Source: an uncultured Thalassospira sp.
Lineage (GTDB): Bacteria > Pseudomonadota > Alphaproteobacteria > Rhodospirillales_A > Thalassospiraceae
Direction of reading: 5' to 3'
Assembly (NCBI GenBank): GCA_946885765.1
Contig: CAMPHD010000227.1
Location: forward strand, 1 to 5,669
Length of the DNA stretch: 5,669 nt
Positions 1 to 5,669 of the stretch are shown here, one piece after another. The position numbers and the translations under genes are program-made. Within the stretch, counting starts at the first letter, position 1; each line of letters begins with the position of its first letter. The notes beneath the pieces are model-generated. The model made no database searches and had not been told where the DNA came from. It was given only the letters and a program-made list of their open reading frames with translations.

Positions 1-769
1 TGACCTGATGATGGCGGAAGTCGCGAAATACAATGCGACGCTGATCCCGGTCGATTCCGAACATAGTGCGATTTTTCAGGTGCTTGAACAGAAGTCGGTC
101 GACAAGGTTGACCGCATTCTTCTGACGGCGTCGGGTGGACCGTTCCGGGAATGGTCGCTTGCGGATATGAAGGCGGTCACGCCCAAGCAGGCGCTGGCCC
201 ATCCCAACTGGGATATGGGGGCCAAGATTTCCATTGATTCGGCAACCATGATGAACAAGGGCCTTGAACTGATCGAGGCCTGCCGACTGTTTCCTGTGCC
301 CGAAGAACGTATCGAGGTGGTCGTCCATCCGCAGTCGGTTGTGCATAGCATGGTGGAATATTCCGATGGGTCGGTGCTCGCCCAGCTTGGCTCGCCCGAT
401 ATGCGCACACCGATTGCCTATGCGCTTTCATGGCCGGAAAGAATACGGGTCGATGTAGCGCGTCTTGATTTTGCCACGATCGGGCAGTTGAACTTTACCT
501 CGCCGGATATGAAACGGTTTCCGGCCCTGCGTCTGGCGCGTGAGGCGTTGCAGGCGGGGGGCACGGTGCCGACCGTTCTGAATGCTGCAAACGAGATTGC
601 CGTTGGGGCATTTCTGGACGGAAAACTTGCCTTCCTGCAAATTGCCGAAACGGTCGAGCGGATGATGAATAAAATTGTCGCAGCGCCATTGCGAGACCTT
701 GATCAGATGTTTGATCTTGATGATATGGTGCGTCGCGAGACTCGCGAGCTGATCGAAGCCGGTTGCTAA
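1..769 (+). CDS. dxr: 1-deoxy-D-xylulose 5-phosphate reductoisomerase (partial, 5' end missing)
   Basis: Cytoplasmic enzyme of the MEP isoprenoid pathway: NADPH- and divalent-metal-dependent conversion of DXP to 2-C-methyl-D-erythritol 4-phosphate. The frame is already open at base 2, so the ATG codons at 8 and 11 are internal; about 130 N-terminal residues (the NADPH-binding Rossmann domain) lie outside the window, judging from the E. coli enzyme. Counting from the ATG at 8, the metal-binding part of the active site is PVDSEH with D16, S17 and E18 (E. coli D150/S151/E152). SGGPF at 42-46 follows, then the flexible substrate lid HPNWDM at 65-70, then [10 protein letters not shown] with S78, N83, K84 and E87 (E. 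coli S222/N227/K228/E231). [10 protein letters not shown] and the DMRTPIA stretch at 131-137 are also typical. The C-terminal helical domain includes LNAANEIAV and ends in TAA. Every catalytic residue visible in this portion is intact, and the gene is the first of the cluster seen here. Confidence 0.97.
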   Translation, partial: DLMMAEVAKYNATLIPVDSEHSAIFQVLEQKSVDKVDRILLTASGGPFREWSLADMKAVTPKQALAHPNWDMGAKISIDSATMMNKGLELIEACRLFPVPEERIEVVVHPQSVVHSMVEYSDGSVLAQLGSPDMRTPIAYALSWPERIRVDVARLDFATIGQLNFTSPDMKRFPALRLAREALQAGGTVPTVLNAANEIAVGAFLDGKLAFLQIAETVERMMNKIVAAPLRDLDQMFDLDDMVRRETRELIEAGC

Positions 770-812
770 ATACTGAAATTGCGGGTTACGCCCCGAAACA
801 GGAACGTCTTTA
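770..812 (+). promoter_or_regulatory. dxr-rseP intergenic gap with rseP ribosome binding site
   Basis: This 43-base gap is the only non-coding DNA in the window. AGGAA at 800-804 sits 8 bases before the rseP ATG at 813 and is a good Shine-Dalgarno match, which supports that start. No terminator-like hairpin with a T run is visible, so read-through from dxr is expected. I do not see a convincing promoter; any internal promoter for rseP-bamA would have to lie inside dxr. Confidence 0.6.
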
Positions 813-1916
813 ATGGAAACCCTTCTTGCCTTTTTGTTTGTTCTTTCGGTTCTCGTGTTTGTTCACGAATACGGGCATTACTGGGTTGCGATCCGCAATG
901 GCGTGAAGGTTGAAGCATTTTCAATCGGCTTTGGGCCGGAGCTTTTTGGCTGGTACGATAAAAAAGGCACGCGCTGGAAAGTCAGCCTGCTGCCGCTTGG
1001 CGGGTACGTTAAAATGTTTGGCGACATGAACCCGGCAAGTGCGGGGCAGCGTGACGACCTTGACGACGAAGAACGCCAGCATGCCTTTCACCACAAGGGC
1101 CTGATGGCGCGTGCCGCGATTGTGTTTGCCGGTCCGCTGGCCAATTTCCTGTTCGCCATCATCGTTTTTACCGTTCTTTTTGCCGCGGTCGGCCAGCAAC
1201 GCGCCCTGCCGGTGGTGGGCGAGGCTGTTGATGGCAGCCCGGCGGCGGTTGCCGGTTTGCAGTCCCAGGACCGTGTCGATGCCATTAACGGGCAGTCTAT
1301 CGAATGGTTCAGCGAACTGTCCGATGTTATCCGGGCCAATGCCGGGGTGCCGGTTTCTCTTTCGGTTTTGCGTGACGGACAGCAAATCGACATCACGGTT
1401 ACACCCGAAGCGGTTTCGTCTGGCGAGGGTGATAATGCCGAGACGTTCGGTCGTCTTGGTGTCACCGCCGGGGCGTTTGAAACCCAGCGCGACGGGATTA
1501 TCGATGCGACCGGTAAGGCATTTACATCGACTTATGGTCTGATCGCGCAAACACTTTCCGCGCTTGGCGAAATGATTTCAGGCGAGCGTGACAGTTCCGA
1601 GCTTGGTGGCCCGATCCGTATCGCCCAGATGTCGGGCGAGGTTGCCGAGGGGGGCATTGGCCCGCTTCTGTTCTTTATGGCGTATCTTTCGATCAGCCTT
1701 GGGTTGATTAACCTGATGCCTGTTCCGGTTCTTGATGGTGGTCATCTGGTGTTTTATGCGATTGAGGCCATTCGCGGTAAGCCCTTGGGCGCAAAAGCAC
1801 AAGAATATGGTTTCCGTCTTGGTGCGGGTTTGGTATTCAGCTTAATCATCTTTGCAACTTGGAACGACCTGACGCAATTGGGCGTCTGGAATTTCTTCAA
1901 AGGCCTGGTAGGCTGA
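813..1916 (+). CDS. rseP: RseP-type site-2 intramembrane zinc metalloprotease, single PDZ
   Basis: Inner-membrane protease of the M50 (site-2 protease) family. In E. coli it makes the second cut in the anti-sigma factor RseA to release sigma-E, and it clears leftover signal peptides; Caulobacter uses its counterpart MmpA on PodJ. The protein is 367 aa. The first membrane segment (about 3-23) carries the zinc motif HEYGH at 18-22, with E19 as catalytic base. Conserved GFGPELFGW (39-47) and PLGGYVKMFGD (61-71) follow, then GPLANF (107-112) entering the second membrane segment (to about 125). One PDZ domain spans about 132-200. GPIRIAQMSG (266-275) precedes the third membrane segment, which bears the third zinc-ligand motif NLMPVPVLDGGH at 300-311 (D308, matching E. 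coli D402). A last segment lies at about 336-350. It is shorter than the 450-aa E. coli protein, which has two PDZ domains. The ATG follows AGGAA by 8 bases. The stop overlaps the bamA start by one base. Its actual substrate here is not shown by the sequence. Confidence 0.96.
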   Translation: METLLAFLFVLSVLVFVHEYGHYWVAIRNGVKVEAFSIGFGPELFGWYDKKGTRWKVSLLPLGGYVKMFGDMNPASAGQRDDLDDEERQHAFHHKGLMARAAIVFAGPLANFLFAIIVFTVLFAAVGQQRALPVVGEAVDGSPAAVAGLQSQDRVDAINGQSIEWFSELSDVIRANAGVPVSLSVLRDGQQIDITVTPEAVSSGEGDNAETFGRLGVTAGAFETQRDGIIDATGKAFTSTYGLIAQTLSALGEMISGERDSSELGGPIRIAQMSGEVAEGGIGPLLFFMAYLSISLGLINLMPVPVLDGGHLVFYAIEAIRGKPLGAKAQEYGFRLGAGLVFSLIIFATWNDLTQLGVWNFFKGLVG

Positions 1917-4237
1917 TGATTGACGGCATCAGGGGGTTGAACTTGCTGCGTAATGTAAAAGCGGCTGCTTTAGCAGCAGTCTTGCTTGGTGGAACCGCGC
2001 CAACCGTAATTCCGATGGTGGCCTATGCTCAGGGAAGCAGTGTCATCCGCGAAATCCGGGTAGACGGCAACAACCGTATCGAAGCTGCGACGGTTAATGC
2101 GTATCTGTCGGTAAAAGAAGGCGATCCCTACGATCCGCAAAAAATCAACGAATCGCTGAAGTCACTGTTTTCAACCGGGCTTTTTGCCGATGTCACCATC
2201 GGTTTCGAGCAGGGTGTGCTGAAAGTCAATGTCGTTGAAAACCCGATCATCAACCGGATCGCGTTTGAAGGTAACGAACGCCTGAAAGACGATGCATTGG
2301 GCGCCGAACTTCAGCTTCGTCCGCGTGTTGTTTATACCCGGACCAAGGTGCAGGCCGACGTTCAGCGTATTCTTGATCTGTATCGCCGTTCCGGCCGGTT
2401 TGCCGCGACCGTCGAGCCCAAAGTCATTCAGCTTGAACAGAACCGTGTCGATCTTGTCTTTGAAATTGACGAGGGCGAGGCGACCGGTGTGCGCAAGATC
2501 AACTTCGTCGGCAACAAGGCGTTTGATGATGGCGAGCTGTCCGAGGTGATCCGCACCACCGAAAGTGCGTGGTGGAAAATCCTGACCGCGGATGACAATT
2601 ACGACCCGGATCGCGTTACGTTTGACCGCGAACTACTGCGTCGTTTCTATCTGTCGGCGGGGTATGCCGATTTTCAGGTCCTGTCGTCGGTTGCCGAACT
2701 GACGCCGGACCGTTCGGACTTCTTCATTACCTATACGGTTAGCGAAGGACAGCGTTACAGATTTGGCGATATCAATGTTGTATCGCAGATCGACAAGATT
2801 GATCCGGCGACATTGACGCCGTTGATCGAGATTGAAAAAGGCGACTGGTACAACGCCGACCTTGTTGACGATGCCATTGATGCCCTGACCACCAGCATCG
2901 GTGATCAGGGTTATGCCTTTATCGATATTCGTCCGAATGTCGAACGCGATCGCGAAACCGGTGTCATCAACATCACCTTTACGATTGCCGAGGGGCCGAA
3001 GGTTTATGTTGAGCGCATTGATGTGGTCGGCAACGTCCGTACCCTTGATGAAGTGGTCCGTCGTGAATTCCGTCTTGTTGAAGGCGATGCGTTTAGCAGT
3101 TCGAAACTGAAACGTTCGCGTCAGCGTGTTGAAAACCTGAACTTCTTTAAAACGGTTGATGTGAAAACGCTTCCGGGCAGCTCACCCGATCAGACGGTTC
3201 TTGAAGTCGATGTCGAAGAAAAATCGACCGGCGAGTTTTCGATTGGCGCCGGTTACGGTACGGATGACGGTGCATTTGGTCAGGCGGGTATCCGCGAACG
3301 TAACCTTTTGGGCAAAGGTCAGGATTTACGTCTTGGTTTCACCCTTGGGTCATCGAGCCAGCAGATTGATCTGTCCTTTACCGAGCCGTATTTCCTTGAT
3401 CGTGATGTGAGTGCCGGGTTCGATCTTTATCGTCGCGAAGAAGACAATCAGGACGAAAGTTCGTATGACGAGAAACAGACCGGTATCGGTCTGCGTTCGG
3501 GCTTCCGTTATTCCGAAGCATTGTCCCAGTCGGTGCGTTACGGGTTCGAGGTTAACGAATATTCCGACATTGATGACGATGCGTCGCGCCTGCTGCGCGA
3601 GGAAGACCCGGAGTTTTCCGAGTCTACAATCGGCCATACGCTGACCTATGATCAGCGTGACAGTACGATTTCGCCGAAGGAAGGCTACTTCATGCAGCTT
3701 TCCAACGATTTCGCGGGGCTTGGCGGATCGGAAACCTATCTTCGGACACGTGTGAATGGCGGTTATTACTATCCGCTTGATCGTGAACAGGAATGGGTGC
3801 TGTCGACCAAAGGTTCGACGGGTTATATCTTTGGTATTGGTGACGATACACGTATTTCCCAACGCTTCTTTACCGGTGGTGCGAACCTTCGCGGTTTTGA
3901 ATCTGCCGGTGTCGGTCCGCGCGATATTGCGACAACCGATGCGGTTGGGGGCAAATTCTTCTATACTGGTACGGTACAGTTGGACTTCCCGTTAGGATTG
4001 CCGTCTGAATTTGCCCTGACAGGTCGTGTATTCAGTGATTTTGGTTCGTCCGAGGGGGTTGATGGTGCGATACCCGGAGAGATTTATGACGAGGGATCGC
4101 TCAGGGCGTCGGTTGGTATTGGGGTAGGCTGGGAATCGCCGTTTGGCCCGATTGGTGTTGACCTTTCGCAGGCCGTTCTCAAAGAAGACTACGACAAAGA
4201 GGAAGTGTTCCGTTTGAACTTCGGGACCAGATTCTGA
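1916..4237 (+). CDS. bamA: Outer-membrane protein assembly factor BamA (Omp85 family)
   Basis: Essential central subunit of the BAM complex, which folds and inserts beta-barrel proteins into the outer membrane. With the ATG at 1916 the protein is 773 aa. A signal peptide (basic R6, R12, K15, then an Ala/Leu-rich core) ends in AYA at 36-38, giving a predicted mature start at Q39. Five POTRA domains follow: about 42-110, 111-188, 190-279, 280-361 and 363-437. Each begins with the beta-strand and 'VxGN'-like turn of the fold, for example VDGNNR, FEGNER, FVGNKAF and VVGNVRT. The 16-strand barrel starts near TGEFSIGAGYG (438-448). Loop 6 carries the Omp85 signature LRGFE with R659, G660 and F661. 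The barrel ends with an aromatic residue (F773), as expected for the C-terminal beta-signal. The ATG shares its A with the rseP stop, which suggests coupling. A TTG at 1943 is a possible alternative start (see separate entry). A longer in-frame TTG start at 1859 would lie inside rseP and is unlikely. Confidence 0.97.
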   Translation: MIDGIRGLNLLRNVKAAALAAVLLGGTAPTVIPMVAYAQGSSVIREIRVDGNNRIEAATVNAYLSVKEGDPYDPQKINESLKSLFSTGLFADVTIGFEQGVLKVNVVENPIINRIAFEGNERLKDDALGAELQLRPRVVYTRTKVQADVQRILDLYRRSGRFAATVEPKVIQLEQNRVDLVFEIDEGEATGVRKINFVGNKAFDDGELSEVIRTTESAWWKILTADDNYDPDRVTFDRELLRRFYLSAGYADFQVLSSVAELTPDRSDFFITYTVSEGQRYRFGDINVVSQIDKIDPATLTPLIEIEKGDWYNADLVDDAIDALTTSIGDQGYAFIDIRPNVERDRETGVINITFTIAEGPKVYVERIDVVGNVRTLDEVVRREFRLVEGDAFSSSKLKRSRQRVENLNFFKTVDVKTLPGSSPDQTVLEVDVEEKSTGEFSIGAGYGTDDGAFGQAGIRERNLLGKGQDLRLGFTLGSSSQQIDLSFTEPYFLDRDVSAGFDLYRREEDNQDESSYDEKQTGIGLRSGFRYSEALSQSVRYGFEVNEYSDIDDDASRLLREEDPEFSESTIGHTLTYDQRDSTISPKEGYFMQLSNDFAGLGGSETYLRTRVNGGYYYPLDREQEWVLSTKGSTGYIFGIGDDTRISQRFFTGGANLRGFESAGVGPRDIATTDAVGGKFFYTGTVQLDFPLGLPSEFALTGRVFSDFGSSEGVDGAIPGEIYDEGSLRASVGIGVGWESPFGPIGVDLSQAVLKEDYDKEEVFRLNFGTRF
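1931..1945 (+). promoter_or_regulatory. Possible alternative bamA start: AGGGGG with downstream TTG
   Basis: A purine-rich AGGGGG (1931-1936) stands 6 bases before an in-frame TTG (1943-1945). Starting here would give a 764-residue precursor beginning M-L-R-N-V-K directly before the hydrophobic core, a more compact signal peptide than the 38-residue one from ATG 1916. ATG 1916 has only weaker candidates (GGTAGG at 1907-1912, 3 bases away, and AAAGG at 1899-1903, 12 bases away), but it is an ATG and forms the same TGATG junction as the next two genes. I favour ATG 1916. The mature protein is identical either way. Confidence 0.3.
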
Positions 4238-4821
4238 TGAAAATGATGAAATCAATCCAGACTGCCATTGCCGCGATTGCCATGACATTTGCGGTCGGCA
4301 CCATGACTGTTGCCTCTGCCCAGGAAAATACCGGATCGGAGGAAACGACTGCTGTTGTGATGATCGTCGATTTTGAAGGCATTATGCGCGAAGCTTCGGC
4401 CATGCAGGACATGACCAAGCAGATCAAAACGCGTCAGGAAGCCTATCAGCAGGAAATCGAAAATCGCCAACAGGGCCTGCGTAAGGAAGAGCAGGAAATC
4501 GCCCAGCAGCGTACGCTTCTGTCTGCTGATGTCATTCAGCAGAAACAAAAAGAATTTCAGCAGAAAGTGGCTGATTTCCAGAAATTTGCCCAAGGACGCA
4601 ACCGCATCCTTGACGAGGCGCTTAACGCATCGCGCGTGAAGTTCCAGAAGACGTTGATCGAAGTGATCGCCGACGTTGCCGAACAGCGCAATGCAACGCT
4701 GGTTCTGCATAAAAGCCAGGTTATCCTGCATGCCAATGCGATGGATGCCTCCAAGGAAGTTTTTGATCGGGTGAACAAGGCAATGCCGACCCTGACTGTC
4801 GAGTTCAAGGAAGCGTCCTGA
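4237..4821 (+). CDS. skp: Periplasmic chaperone Skp (OmpH family)
   Basis: Periplasmic holdase that, as a jellyfish-shaped trimer in E. coli, wraps unfolded outer-membrane proteins and delivers them to BamA. The protein is 194 aa against about 161 in E. coli. The signal peptide has K2 and K5, a hydrophobic core at about 10-25 and an ASA cleavage motif at 26-28, giving a mature start at Q29. A short polar acidic linker (about 29-38) leads to the first beta-strand of the trimerisation body, [11 protein letters not shown] (40-50). Two long Gln/Glu/Lys-rich helices, roughly 53-93 and 96-150, form the coiled-coil arm. The body closes with [14 protein letters not shown] (153-166), which corresponds to the conserved C-terminal strand pair, and a final helix with [15 protein letters not shown]. 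Alternative ATGs at 4243 and 4246 would only trim the n-region. GGGA at 4223-4226 lies 10 bases upstream of the chosen start. One-base overlaps join it to both neighbours. Adjacency to bamA fits a shared assembly pathway. Confidence 0.93.
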   Translation: MKMMKSIQTAIAAIAMTFAVGTMTVASAQENTGSEETTAVVMIVDFEGIMREASAMQDMTKQIKTRQEAYQQEIENRQQGLRKEEQEIAQQRTLLSADVIQQKQKEFQQKVADFQKFAQGRNRILDEALNASRVKFQKTLIEVIADVAEQRNATLVLHKSQVILHANAMDASKEVFDRVNKAMPTLTVEFKEAS

Positions 4822-5669
4822 TGGCGGATTCCCGGTTCTTCAAACGCAAGGGACCTTTCAGCGTTCGGGAAATTGCCGAATTGACCGGTGCGGAGCTTGT
4901 CAATGCGCCCGATCCCGCGCGCATGTTTGACGACGTTTCTCCGCTGCAGAATGCAGATGCCACGATCCTGAGCTTTTTCGACAATCGCAAATATCTTGAT
5001 GCGTTTGCGGCCAGTTCCGCAGGCGGGTGTTTTGTGCGACCGGAATTTGCCGATCGTGCACCCAAGGATATGGTGCTGTTTGCAACCAGCGATCCGTATC
5101 GTGCCTATGCCAGGGCGGCCACGGCCTTTTATCCGTTTGATGAGGCCAACGGGGTTGTTTCTCCCCATGCCGTTGTTGCCGCGTCCGCCAAAATCGGCAA
5201 AGGCGTCCAGATCGATGCCGGGGCCGTAATTGGCGAAAATTGTGACATTGGTGACGGTGTCATGATCGCAAGCAACGCCGTGATCGGCGAAGGCGTTGTG
5301 ATTGGCGCGGGAAGCAAGATCGGCGCAGGATCGACCATCAGCCATTGCCTGATCGGCAATCTGTGCCTGATTTATCCGGGCGCGCGGATTGGCCAGGACG
5401 GTTTTGGTTTTGCCATGGGGCCGCAGGGGCACCTTAAAGTGCCGCAGCTTGGCCGTGTCGTCATTGGTAACGATGTCGAAATCGGGGCCAATTCGACAAT
5501 CGACCGGGGGGCCGGGCCTGATACGGTGATCGGCAATGGCTGCCGTATCGACAACCTTGTGCAGATCGGCCATAACGTCGAACTTGGTATGGGATGTGTT
5601 ATCGTTTCCCAGGTCGGGATTTCGGGATCGACGAAGCTTGGTAATTTTGTGGTCGCCGCAGGGCAGGCC
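4821..5669 (+). CDS. lpxD: UDP-3-O-(3-hydroxyacyl)glucosamine N-acyltransferase LpxD (partial, 3' end missing)
   Basis: Third enzyme of lipid A synthesis: transfers a 3-hydroxyacyl chain from acyl carrier protein to the 2-amino group of UDP-3-O-acyl-glucosamine in the cytoplasm. The frame stays open from ATG 4821 to the window end, 283 codons; by comparison with the 341-aa E. coli protein some 60 or more residues are missing. Residues about 10-110 form the N-terminal uridine-binding domain, with DPYRAYARA at 91-99 matching the family's NPYLTYARM-type motif. From about 113 a left-handed beta-helix of hexapeptide repeats begins. Family motifs are GQDGFGFA (191-198), [11 protein letters not shown] (206-216), [14 protein letters not shown] (218-231) and [10 protein letters not shown] (243-252). 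H251 (codon 5571-5573) is the equivalent of catalytic His239 of E. coli. VGISGS at 265-270 is also typical. AAGGA at 4807-4811 is 9 bases before the ATG, which overlaps the skp stop by one base. Confidence 0.96.
   Translation, partial: MADSRFFKRKGPFSVREIAELTGAELVNAPDPARMFDDVSPLQNADATILSFFDNRKYLDAFAASSAGGCFVRPEFADRAPKDMVLFATSDPYRAYARAATAFYPFDEANGVVSPHAVVAASAKIGKGVQIDAGAVIGENCDIGDGVMIASNAVIGEGVVIGAGSKIGAGSTISHCLIGNLCLIYPGARIGQDGFGFAMGPQGHLKVPQLGRVVIGNDVEIGANSTIDRGAGPDTVIGNGCRIDNLVQIGHNVELGMGCVIVSQVGISGSTKLGNFVVAAGQA
5187..5348 (+). repeat. 18-base periodic coding repeat (LpxD hexapeptide units)
   Basis: Nine imperfect, contiguous 18-base units encode LpxD residues 123-176. Each unit has Ile at the third position ([54 protein letters not shown]) and ATC/ATT-GGC is its commonest core. 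This is the nucleotide image of left-handed beta-helix coils, three hexapeptides per turn. It is a protein-level repeat and not a mobile or regulatory repeat. Confidence 0.85.

Noticed and set aside
8..13. ATG ATG at 8-13 as the real start of the dxr gene
   Set aside because: The frame is open upstream to the window edge and the encoded protein would lack the whole NADPH-binding domain, while the remaining sequence matches full-length Dxr from just before the DSE motif. The gene is cut by the window.
801..826. GGAAC at 801-805 as the -35 box of an extracytoplasmic-function (sigma-E or EcfG type) promoter
   Set aside because: The same bases form the rseP ribosome binding site, a transcript from there would start inside rseP, and no CGTT or TCTGA-like -10 element occurs at the expected spacing of about 16-17 bases.
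921..1550. 209-codon open frame on the minus strand opposite rseP
   Set aside because: It is antisense to conserved RseP coding sequence including the PDZ domain, has Arg/Asn/Gly-rich low-plausibility composition and no membrane or enzyme motif. Treated as a shadow.
1859..1915. TTG-initiated upstream extension of bamA inside rseP
   Set aside because: It would add 19 residues (Arg, Pro and Glu containing) before the signal peptide and place the start deep inside rseP. The ATG at 1916 at a TGATG junction is far more plausible.
4252..4731. 159-codon open frame on the minus strand opposite skp
   Set aside because: Its Leu/Phe-rich runs are simply the reverse complement of the Gln/Glu/Lys codons of the Skp coiled coil. 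No independent evidence for a gene.
4557..5573. 338-codon open frame on the minus strand opposite skp and lpxD
   Set aside because: It lies wholly antisense to two unmistakable conserved genes. Its composition is rich in Asp/Asn/Ala/Ile repeats that mirror the 18-base hexapeptide periodicity of lpxD, and it has no recognisable family motif. It is a codon-usage shadow.

Overview
This window is a compact, single-strand segment of a core envelope-biogenesis operon from a Gram-negative bacterium, very probably an alphaproteobacterium. Gene order is dxr (3' part) - rseP - bamA - skp/ompH - lpxD (5' part), all on the + strand. This is the conserved proteobacterial order, which usually continues upstream with frr-uppS-cdsA and downstream with fabZ-lpxA. 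The alphaproteobacterial call rests on the short single-PDZ RseP (367 aa), the long Skp (194 aa) and the BamA and LpxD sequence style. Base composition looks moderate (mid-50s % GC by eye), which would suit a marine Rhodospirillales such as Thalassospira better than high-GC relatives; the genus is only a guess.

Layout: bases 1-769 encode the C-terminal two thirds of DXP reductoisomerase (isoprenoid precursor synthesis). A 43-base gap (770-812) holds only a ribosome binding site. Bases 813-1916 encode the site-2 protease RseP. Bases 1916-4237 encode BamA, the outer-membrane beta-barrel insertase. Bases 4237-4821 encode the periplasmic chaperone Skp. Base 4821 to the window end encodes the first 283 residues of LpxD, the lipid A pathway N-acyltransferase. 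No tRNA, rRNA, mobile element, CRISPR array or terminator was seen, and no non-coding stretch is longer than 43 bases.

How the genes work together: Dxr feeds the MEP pathway, which supplies undecaprenyl phosphate for cell-wall and LPS carriers. RseP is the intramembrane protease that relays envelope stress. Skp escorts unfolded outer-membrane proteins across the periplasm to BamA, which inserts them. LpxD makes a lipid A intermediate for the outer leaflet of the same membrane. The three junctions from rseP to lpxD are all the same one-base TGATG stop/start overlap, so these four genes are almost certainly one translationally coupled transcript.

I found no previously undescribed system here. 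The observations worth a second look are modest: the repeated TGATG coupling, an uncertain BamA start, the single-PDZ RseP, acidic BamA surface loops and the hexapeptide periodicity of lpxD. All other long open frames, including a 338-codon one antisense to skp-lpxD, are best explained as shadows of these genes.
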